64,000 bases of DNA from Aplidium turbinatum (lineage: Eukaryota; Chordata; Ascidiacea; Aplousobranchia; Polyclinidae), in NCBI GenBank assembly GCA_918807975.1, contig OU964919.1, positions 14,836,001 to 14,900,000 on the forward strand, in the 5' to 3' direction. The first letter of the stretch is position 1, and each line of letters opens with the position of its first letter. Position numbers and translations under genes: made by a program. Below, piece after piece: positions 55,348-64,000 of the stretch. The notes under the pieces are model-generated. The model was not told the origin of the DNA. It searched no databases and saw nothing but the letters and a program-made list of their open reading frames with translations.

Positions 55348-56864
55348 CAGCGCTTCCACTTCGGTGGAAATTACCACAAATGTGAAAATTTCATCATGCT
55401 TGTGGTAAAAATGTGGTAATGAAAAATTTGTGGTAATTTATTGGTAGTATGGAAGCTTTGTGTGGAAATATTACCAAAATGTGGAAGTAACAAATTTTGA
55501 AAATTTGACATAAAATTCTATCAATAAATAAGAGCATTTAAACAGTTGTCTTCCGAAATCAAACAGATATGCAAAAAACTACTTATAAAAGCATGCGACT
55601 AGCATGTTCGGGCTCGGCTGTTTTTCTGTTTGATTTTGAAATGCATCCTGACTTTTGACTTTGAGCGTAGGGTGACCATGTTATCATAGGCAAGATGTCT
55701 TTCTGATTCTAGCTGCGGTGTCAAATACAATACGGTAGGCTACTTTGCTTACTTATTTCGGACGTTTTAATAACTGTTAATAACCGGTATTGTTAATAAA
55801 CTGAGTATCGGTAGTTGTCTTAAACCTACTATAGCCTAGTCTATAAAGTTCTTTAACAGTACTGTCAGAGTGTCAGTGTCACTCTGCTAGTACGGTATAT
55901 AGTGTAAATATAGCCAAATAATAGCGTTGCCAGATAAGGAATTCTGCCTTAATTTGAGAAAAGTTTAAAGCTGTTGAAAACAAAAACTTGTATTTTGGAA
56001 TTTTTTTTAGTTCTGGGCAGTGGCGTACGCAGGATTTTCTCAAGGGGGGGGCAATTGAGAGTAGCGTAACCAGGAATTTTGAAAGGGGGAGTTTTACGGC
56101 CGGCGGGCGAAGCCCGACGGCGTTTTTGCCTAAAACGACACCCAGTGGCGGGGGGTCTGGGGGGCCTCCCCCAGAAAATGTTGAAAAATTACTTCGAATT
56201 TGGTGCATTCTGAGAGCATTTTCAACAAAAATGTGGGTATGAATATTCCTGTAAAATGGTGCTGTCAGGTGGCATAGCAAAAGGATAAGATCATGTTTTC
56301 TTCGGCATTTTTCGGAAATAAAGCTAGACGTTTTCATGATATCCCAGTATGGTTTTAGTTTAGACTTTATCCATTTCTTTCTCACTATAATAGGCTTACA
56401 GAACACTATGCTACATTGGCATACCTGGGGTGGGGTAGGTGGATTGGGCCATGTATTTCGTATTGGCTTAGTCTATATTGTTAATTGCTTTGACAGAGCA
56501 ATGCAAAACATATTAAATATCTTAATCTACGTCGTTAACTACTAAAACATTTTAAAGGGGGGGGGGGGCCATGGCCCAATGGCCCCCCCCCTGCGTACGC
56601 TAGTGGTTCTGGGTAAAGATAAAAACCCTAACCTTATTCCTAAGTGTAACCCTTACCTTAACCCTTCCTCACTTTCATCATAACTCTGGCAACACCTGAT
56701 TGTAACCATGGCAACCAGTGAGTAAAAATAGCCACTTTGTCAATGTAAAAGTAAACCATAATACGGTTGAAATCGGGAAAAAAGTCACAGTAAAAAATGT
56801 GGTAATTCGAGGACAAATGTGGTAATACAAGCGGTAATCTAGCTTTGTAAAAGTGGAAGCACTG
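55348..56864. mobile_element. hAT-type element, TSD ATTGTGAT, with a nested insertion
   Basis: The ends are CAGCGCTTCCACTT and AAGTGGAAGCACTG, and the exact duplication ATTGTGAT occurs at 55340-55347 and 56865-56872. Sub-terminal gtggtaat words recur at both ends. A second element (56018-56605) is inserted in it; without that the host is about 0.92 kb and non-coding. Confidence 0.92.
56018..56605. mobile_element. Nested hAT-type element, TSD GTTCTGGG
   Basis: The ends are CAGTGGCGTACGCAGG and CCTGCGTACGCTAGTG, with exact GTTCTGGG duplications (56010-56017, 56606-56613). G-runs lie just inside both ends. The 588-bp body holds no transposase. It is younger than its host element, 55348-56864. 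Confidence 0.92.
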
Positions 56865-56904
56865 ATTGTGATATTACTATTAGTTAACAGCGGATCAGCG
56901 ATGC

Positions 56905-57632
56905 CAGTGGTGCCTAGTGTTTTTCCACTAGATCTAGTGTTTTTGGGTTGCATCTAGCGTTCTAGTGTTTTTTTTGCTATCTAGTGTTTTTTTAGCGATT
57001 TACCGCTATGTTGGTGTGCATAAGTTTGGACAGTGTTCAAAGTAGACCCACCTATTTTTGTTTGACTGCATCAATGTGTTTGCAGTGCTTTTCAAAGTGG
57101 ACTCGGGTTTTTTGTCTAGTTATACCCAATGATGACCAAATTTGAGATATTTAGCATAAATACTTTAAAAAATACACACAAATGACTGTGAAAAGTCTTC
57201 AAAGTAGACTAAAGTAGGTAGCATAGCCTACCATATGGTACCAGAGGCTTACATTTCGTCGGCTTACATTTGATGAGTGTGGAGTTCTTAGACTACACTA
57301 CCTCATAGATGATTGTGACTAATATTGCGTTTTTGACAATATATTTGCAAAGGCCAAATTTGGGGAAAATTTGGGTAAATTTTGTTTGCTCCCCCAAAAT
57401 GTTTTACTCTCCTACGGCTATGACTTCAGGGTTCTCACTTTCAAGAAAATTCAGTTCTACTTTGAAATTTTGAGGACTTTTAACACTCACTAACGCCATT
57501 GGCTGTCATTTTTGTATATTACATATGCATGTAAATGATTGTGTATTTATGATACTAGTGTTTTTTTTGTGAATCTAGTGTTTTTTTCAGTCAAATCTAG
57601 TACTTTTCCATGACAAAAGAGTGGCAACAGTG
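56905..57632. mobile_element. hAT-type MITE, TSD AGCGATGC, ctagtgttttt-rich
   Basis: It is bounded by CAGTGGTGCC and GGCAACAGTG with exact AGCGATGC duplications (56897-56904, 57633-57640). Words of the form tctagtgtttttt occur many times near both ends, probably sub-terminal repeats. Non-coding. Confidence 0.82.
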
Positions 57633-57750
57633 AGCGATGCCACATTTGATGTAATTACATCAAATTTGATGTTTTTACCCAAAAATCTGATGTTAAGCGA
57701 TTTGGTATATATTAACTAGCTCAGACCAATTAAAATATAATATTATAATC

Positions 57751-60724
57751 CATAGGCGCCGACTTTTCAAAAAACCTTGGGGGGGCGAGAAAGGTGATGA
57801 CGTCATAACCGTAACGCTATTTTACTCAATTAAAATAGTCTTTGATTAAGCTTACTGTCTTGTTTATATTCACCTAGGTTGCAAACCGAATTTATTAGAA
57901 CCGCTACTTGAAACGATTAGTTTTACGCATGCAGTACGCCTAGTCGCAAAAATTTTGATATTGTTAGCTAATAATTGGAACAGTTGGAAAACAAGCCGAT
58001 TCATTTCCTTTTCGTGCGAGTGAATAACAAAGACCAAGATAGTGAAGTTATCGAAATAAAACGCAAAAAAAACAAAATCTCAAGCAGAGTGGAAACCCGC
58101 TATCAGTTTTATTAACCTCATTTCACTCGTTTTGCTAATTACTTACCTTCAAAGCGTTGACAACGGCGAAGTGCTTTCTCTTTTGATTTTTATCAAAAGT
58201 CTTAATAAGTTAGTCTTTTATCGAATGACCGTATATACTCGAGATGTTAGCAAGTGATTTTCACCTCAAAAAGATAGGTTGGTTCAACTTACACACGGGA
58301 CTAGCTGTTGTCTACAGATCGGCAGTTTACAAAATGAACTCATTTTTGCTGCGGCAAAATCATTGCCGACGTAGATTACGGAGCGTGAAATGGCGTAGGT
58401 TGAAGTAAAAGTTTTGAATACCGGTATTTGCAGTGATTCAAACTTAATTTTCATTTAATGATTTCTTGTCAATTCTAAACTTTATGTACTGGTTGAGCAA
58501 TATATGCAAAGCTCACGAGACAAAACAGCAGAAAGAGCTGTTTTAAGAGAACAATTTTTTTATTTTTGCGTGTAAGATATAATCGTTCTTATTACGTAAC
58601 ATCCATGATCGTTGAAGTTGATGTCAAACCTTAGCGGCCGCATAAAACAATGATGTCAGGTTGGCTAGGACTAGGTGATAATAGCGGTAAGAGACGTCGT
58701 TAATGCAGACAATATCTGCGACCAAAACCAATTAAACACCTTTTCTTTTATCGGTTCTCGATTTAATTCTCACACATTGTGAACAAAGCAATGCGTTCTG
58801 TTAAATCATAATTGATCTCAAAGCGGGAAGACCTCGTTGAAAATATCGCGTCTAGTTTAGCTGGTTTACTTAATATTGCCCTGAATAGTTATGTGACTAT
58901 TCCAGCAGCGTAAGTTACTCTACGATCTACTTTGAAATTTCCTCACAGTATGTTAATGCCAATACTTTGATGAACCATCGAATGGTAGTGTCAGAAGCTA
59001 TTCAACGTATACACGGGAGAAGGAAATATCACCGATTTTTAGCTCAAAAGTAGGGATTCGACCTATACTCGAGTACTATAGGCTACCCAGTGGTTCCCAA
59101 CCTTTTTTTGGCTGTTACCCTAATCTCCAGCCTGAAGTGAGCCAATTACCCCCACAATCAATTTTCAAAAAAAAGTGTTTATTGCTATGTATTTCAAAGG
59201 GCCAACTCTGACAATCAAAATGCAATAAGTTACAATACTGAATACAAGATAAAAATGCGTGGTAAACATTCAGTGCGAAGGTTGGGCCTGGACTTCAGCC
59301 GCCAGCTTTATGACATCGCTTTCGACATCTAGGCGATTGCGCTTCTTTGCCTTCATTCCCAAGACAGTTGAAAATCCTTGTTCACAGCGATACGTTGTTG
59401 AAAAAGATGTCAGGGTATTTAATACCCGTGTCGCTAACGTTGGTGCGTCCTGGAGTCTGCTAAACCAGAAGGGTGTCTTTGGTCGGAAAGTCGTCATCAT
59501 CCACCTGGCTGTCATCACATGTGAAGGGCTCAGTGCACCATTAGAGACTAGCCGTATCCAAATTCGGAAAGTATAGTTGTACATCTTCTTGGCTAGCTGG
59601 CCTAAGTGGTCAGCTATGTCCTCCTTCAACGCCGCTGATCTCAACTTAAGTCCATTCGACTGTCGAGCGTCTAAAACTGCGCCACGGTGCCTCTTCCAAC
59701 TCGCTTGTTCCACAATTTAACCTTTGCGATAAATGCAGCTACGGCTACTTTGGTGTCGATCACAATTACATTCTTGCCTTGAATTAAAAGATTGCCTTTG
59801 TTCAATTCACCAAAGATATCAGCCAGATAGCAATTAGCAATAGCAATTCTCCAAAGATATCAGCCAGATAGCACAGCTGGCAAATCCACTGTTGGTTAGA
59901 GAAGTTTTCAGCCAAGTCGGACTTCTTTTCTATCAGAAAAACATGGACAGCCTCACGAAGTTCGACCAGGCGGGTTATCACTTTGCCACGAGACAGTCAT
60001 CGTACTTCTGTGTGGTACAGTAATGCTTCGTATCTTTTTGCACAGTTTCTTGAAAAGACGGCTGTTCAATTCCTTCGCTTTTATAAAGTTCACAACCTTC
60101 ACTTGCTTCGCTGTTTCTAAATCGGGTCTCGTTACCCCACAAAAACAGGCAAATTACCCCCCGGGGGTAATTTACCCCCAGGTTGGGAACCACTGGGCTA
60201 CACGGTAGAGCAGGAGTGTATATTGATGAGTGTATGAGATGTATATATTTTCACAAAATGTAGTCACGTAATTGTTCGTTGTGTCGTAGTTTTAACTCGA
60301 TAAAATTTACTAAAATCGATTTCATGTTTGAAGTCACCAAAAATCCAACGGACGTTTGGATAACTCGTGAAATGAGAATAAACATTCAACCTCGCATTTG
60401 CTTTTTGGTTACCACGCGTTTTGACTTTGAAGTTGCTCCTCACGCACGGGAAGATAAGCAGTGTGTGACTGTGAGCGTGCGTGCCATGCGCATCTTAGTA
60501 GAAATTAACGTTCCAGAGAAAGCCATGCGATCAGCTGCTGTTTTGCGGGAAAGAGCAACGTAGGCTATTTTTTGCTTTCGGCATTCTTTTTAGTCCGATT
60601 AAAATCTCTTTCGCGAAGTATTTTATCTTTGAAACACCACTTGTAATAGCCATTTTTGTTGCCCCTCAACCATAAATTTACGGGGGGCGCCGCCCCCCGG
60701 CCCCCCCGGAAGTCGGCGCGTATG
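57751..60724. mobile_element. hAT-type element, CATAGGCGCCGACTT family copy A, TSD TTATAATC
   Basis: The left end is CATAGGCGCCGACTTTTC and the right end GAAGTCGGCGCGTATG, with exact TTATAATC duplications (57743-57750, 60725-60732). A GC-rich gggggcgccgcccccc stretch marks the right end. It hosts a second hAT at 59088-60195. Copy B at 62181-63743 matches it on both sides of that insertion. An open frame near the right end (60279-60563) has a counterpart in copy B but no recognised motif. Confidence 0.92.
59088..60195 (-). mobile_element. Nested hAT (Charlie/ZBED-like) with transposase C terminus
   Basis: The ends are CAGTGGTTCCCAACC and GGTTGGGAACCACTG. The target duplication is GGCTACAC at 60196-60203 against GGCTACC at 59081-59087 (one base lost). 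On the minus strand 59713-59270 encodes the C-terminal hAT domain, with RCEQGFSTVLGMKAKKRNRL and a QAQPSH end. Further upstream on that strand is LADIFGELNKGNLLIQGKN, the typical preceding segment. N-terminal parts are missing. It contains an internal repeat of agatatcagccagatagca at 59816-59874. It is younger than the host element. Confidence 0.92.
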
Positions 60725-60767
60725 TTATAATCGATTTATAAGCTATTTGCATTCAGCTTTGTTTCGA

Positions 60768-60870
60768 TTTTAGGGAAAGCTGCAGTGGAAAGAGTTTTCA
60801 GATCGGTGAAAACTTCCGAACAAAACATAATGAATTCAATAACTTTGAAAGGACAGCTGTATCCCTAGTA
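60768..60870 (+). mobile_element. Remnant of a hAT transposase C terminus
   Basis: Plus-strand sequence after gattttag reads GKAAVERVFRSVKTSEQN, then ITLKGQLY before a stop, the (A)xVERxFS motif of the hAT dimerisation domain. No element ends could be assigned. It is probably a fragment of an older element into which copy A (57751-60724) was inserted, since its left part would lie before 57743. Confidence 0.5.
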
Positions 60871-61688
60871 GTGGAGGCTGCACCAGCTGGCAACCATCAA
60901 ATAGGCTAGTGGAAAATATGAGCAATGACGGTCCACATAAAAGATACCGTACATGAGCATTATGAGCCGTTGTGACGAAAACTGATGGGCTGGTAGTAGT
61001 AACTAAAATAAAGTCATCAAGTGCAATATTTTAAAACCCTAGAGCTCAAGTTGGACTTGACTAAAAATTCGACCCCATGAAGTAGGCTAAAGTGTAATAC
61101 CAAAATGCTAATTTAACTGGACGTTTTATAGATTAACTAGCCAGTGCAATTGCTGGACTTGATGCATCTTAAAAGATGCATTTTGCAAAATCAGTTTTGC
61201 ATTACATTTTCATTACATGTAACTTTTTTTCTGTTGCTCTGAGACACTTTTTAATATAATTTTTGAACTCCTTACCCCCAAAAAACCCTTGACAGCAACT
61301 TTCACCATTTTTCTAGTATCATTTGGCAATAAATTAACAAAAATCAGTCATGCGTGACTGATTAATCTGGGTACTTAAACGGTCATAACTCTGGTAGCCT
61401 ACCGATTGTTCAATTTTAATAATTTTTTTTTAACTTCTTCAGTTGAAGAAGTGCTTTCAGATAATCTAGATATCAGCATACTAGGTTAAAAGGAAAGGGG
61501 TTTTAAAGGGGATTTTTGTAATTTTTATGAAAAGTTGTTGCTAAGAAACAGCAAATAACTTCCAAGACGTTGATCGAAAAAAAATTTTATGCATATTTTT
61601 GAAATCAGCATTGAAAACCCATGCAGAAAAGTCACAATATAGAAGAAAACAAAAGAAAGTCCGGGGATTGGGGAGGTCTATTGCACAG

Positions 61689-61816
61689 TCAAAATAATGT
61701 TTTATTAAGTGATTTTGGATTCGCGAAGCCTATTCGGTTCAACAATATTGGAGATGTGGTGTTGAGCACAATATTTTGTGGATCTGCCGCCTATGCTGCT
61801 CCAGAGATTTTGCAAG
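61689..61816 (+). CDS. Isolated exon of a TSSK-like serine/threonine kinase (partial)
   Basis: Between an acceptor (attgcacag) and a donor (TTGCAAG|gtgaca), this exon encodes QNNVLLSDFGFAKPIRF and then VLSTIFCGSAAYAAPEILQ. It holds the kinase DFG motif, the activation loop and APE. The CGSAAYAAPE(V/I)LQ signature is characteristic of testis-specific serine kinases (TSSK family), which act in sperm development. No exon with the HRDLK catalytic loop was found upstream in the window and none for subdomain IX downstream. The exon lies between two copies of one hAT family. It could be part of a gene with long introns running past 64000, or an orphaned fragment. Confidence 0.6.
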
Positions 61817-62172
61817 GTGACAATTTCAGCAGGCTATTTCTAAACTTCCAAAACAAAACTTCATTATTAAACTTTTCATCAAACCTTAGCTTTCGCCACA
61901 GAAGAGTGGCTTCGTCAGTATAGTCTGTAACTTACTAGTGATTTAACGACCTCCGGCTTCGGTTCTGGCTCCGGTCAAACTCTAATGTAAGATTGAAAAC
62001 GGGGTCAACAAAGTCAGTCAAAAATCTTCAATATCTTAAATACAACTTTACGTCGGGTGGATAGAAAACGTTGCCAAATTTGAAATCTGCCCAAAAGTTT
62101 TCTCCTGTAAAGGTCCTTCCAAAGAACCCTAAACAAATCCATGAGCCACCTTTTAGAGTGTTTGGTTATAAT
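61817..62172 (+). other. Sequence after the kinase exon
   Basis: It is AT-rich, with no further kinase-coding exon. The stretch ends in (taa)n-like sequence, where element copy B inserted. Confidence 0.5.
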
Positions 62173-62180
62173 AATAATAA

Positions 62181-63743
62181 CATAGGCGCCGACTTTTCAA
62201 AAAACCTTGGGGGGCGAGAAAGGTGATGACGTCATAACCATAACGCTATTTGACTCAATTAAAATTGTCTTTGATTAAGCTTAGTGTCTTGTTTATATTG
62301 ACACCTAGGTCGCAAACCGAATTTATTAGAACCGCTGCTTGAAACAATCAGTTTTACGCTTGCAGTACGCCTAGTCGAAAAATTTTGATATTGTTAGCTC
62401 ATAATTGAAACAGTTGGGATTAATTTCCTTTTCGTACGAGTGAGTAACAAGGATCAAGACTGTGAAGTTATCGAAATAAAACGCAAAAAATCATGATCTC
62501 AAGCAGAGTGGAAAGTTGGAAACCCGGTATCAGTTTTATTAAACTCGTTTCGCTAATTACTTATCTTCAAAGCGTTAACAACGGCGAAGTGTTTTCTCTT
62601 TCTGTTTTTTATCGAAAGTCTTTATAGTCTTTTATCAATACTGTATATACTCGAGATGTTCGCAAGTTATTTCCACCTCAAAATGACAGGTTCAACTTAT
62701 ACACGGGACAAGCTGTTGTCTCCAGCTCAGCAGTTTTCAAAATGAACGCATTTTTGCTGCGGCAAAATTATTGCGGAGACGTAGATTACGGAGTGTGAAA
62801 TGGCGTCGGCCGAAGTAAAAGTTTTGAATACGTTTATTTGTAGTGATTCAAACGTAATTTTCAAATTTCTTGTCAGTTCTAAACTTTATGCACTTCTTGA
62901 GCAATATGCAAAGCTCACGAGACAAAACAGCACAAAGAGCTGTTTTAAGAGATCAGTTTTTTTAATTTTTGCGTGTAGGATATAATCGTTCTTATTACGT
63001 AGCATTCCATGATCGTTGAAGTTGATGTCAAACCTTAGCGGCCGCATTGAACAATGATGTGAGGTTGGCTAGGTGATAATAGCGGTAAGAAACGTCGATA
63101 GTGCAGCAATATCTGCGATCAAGACCATTAAACACCTTTTCTTCTTGTAGTGCAGGAGTGTATATTGATGAGTGTTTGAGATGTATATATTTTCACAATA
63201 TGTACATCAATACAATGCTTATTGAAGGAAAACATGCATGACACGTGGATAACACTTTTCAAAAACGCATTTTTTCTGCTGTATTCACGTAATTGTTCGT
63301 TGTGTCGTAGTTTCCACTCGATAAAGTTTGCTAAAATCGATTTTATGTTTGAAGTCACAAAAAAATTAACAGACGTTTGGATAACTCGTGAAATGATAAT
63401 AAACATTCAACCTCGCATTTGCTTTATCCCTGCCACGCGTTTGGACGTTGACGTTGCTCCTCACGCGCGGGAAGATAAGCAGTGTGTGACTGTGAGCGTG
63501 CACATCTCAGTAGTAATTCACGTTCCAGAGAAAGCCATGTGATCAGCTGCTGTTTGGCGAGCAAGAGCAACGTAGGCTGTTTTTCGCTTTCGACATTCTT
63601 TAAGTCCGTTTAAATGATCTAAATTTCTTTTGCAAAGTATTTTATCTTTGAAACACCACTTTGTAAAGCCATTTTTGTTGCCCCTCAATCATAGATTTAC
63701 GGGGGGCGCCGCCCCCCGGCCCCCCCGGAAGTCGGCGCGTATG
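62181..63743. mobile_element. hAT-type element, CATAGGCGCCGACTT family copy B, TSD AATAATAA
   Basis: Same orientation and ends as copy A, with exact AATAATAA duplications (62173-62180, 63744-63751). It lacks a few hundred bases that copy A has around the nested insertion, and carries about 90 bases (about 63196-63288) that A lacks. Non-autonomous; no transposase motif recognised. Confidence 0.93.
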
Positions 63744-63751
63744 AATAATAA

Positions 63752-64000
63752 TATATGAGATGTTGTAAAGCAGATTGCTTAATCATCTTTCAATCACGTA
63801 CAGTAAAGAACTAATAAAGATAATAACAATATTAAGATTAACAGAGGTATCAACAGTGATACACACGCAAAAGTAAACAGCTATGTAATATCAATGTGAC
63901 TAGGTAAAAAGACACACAAAAACAATACCAAAATTTTTTGTTATTGTACTAAAGCCATATTGGTATGCATCAATTAGGCAGTGACTACTGGAATGCCTAA
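63752..64000. other. Right edge of window
   Basis: AT-rich sequence with no recognisable gene or repeat. Confidence 0.5.

Noticed and set aside
60279-63542. Similar open frames near the right ends of transposon copies A and B
   Set aside because: They are similar because the DNA is duplicated. Differences include indels and no transposase motif is visible, so I do not call a gene.

Overview
The window is eukaryotic DNA from an animal nuclear genome: AT-rich, intron-rich, with GT-AG introns and many DNA transposons. Protein blocks match vertebrate orthologues strongly but only in conserved cores, and gene structure is intermediate between compact and vertebrate-like. This suggests an invertebrate deuterostome; a tunicate is my best guess, held weakly. 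No bacterial, viral, CRISPR, rRNA or retroviral feature was seen.

Layout. 1-8364: non-coding sequence upstream of the first gene, with a hAT-type element, a foldback MITE and a LINE-like tail. 8365-37910 (+): a complete 15-exon gene for a ZNF608/ZNF609 (Drosophila scribbler/brakeless) family nuclear regulator, 2029 codons plus stop. All 14 junctions keep frame. The first coding intron is 12.3 kb, and the last intron holds a 1.7 kb hAT transposon with an exact 8-bp target duplication. 41363-49613 (-): a complete 8-exon PEX16 peroxin gene, 357 codons plus stop, convergent (tail to tail) with the first gene, with a hAT transposon in its first intron. 49614-64000: a transposon graveyard with at least eight hAT-type elements bounded by 8-bp target duplications, two of them hosting a nested insertion. 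Between two copies of one hAT family lies a lone exon of a TSSK-like protein kinase (61689-61816, +).

The two main genes have no evident functional link: one is a nuclear transcription/chromatin cofactor, the other drives peroxisome membrane biogenesis. Their relation is positional only.

The signals most worth a second look are: a striking excess of the short motif TAGGCTA/TAGCCTA/TAGGCCTA (about 55 by eye) and of TACNGTA, which look like TA-target transposon footprints, with one insertion visible directly in a tandem duplication at 7919-8040; a ZNF608/609 stop codon that lies inside one of these motifs; a dispersed foldback MITE family around an ACGTCTGCAGACGT core; and the isolated kinase exon. 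I found no clear previously undescribed multi-gene system.
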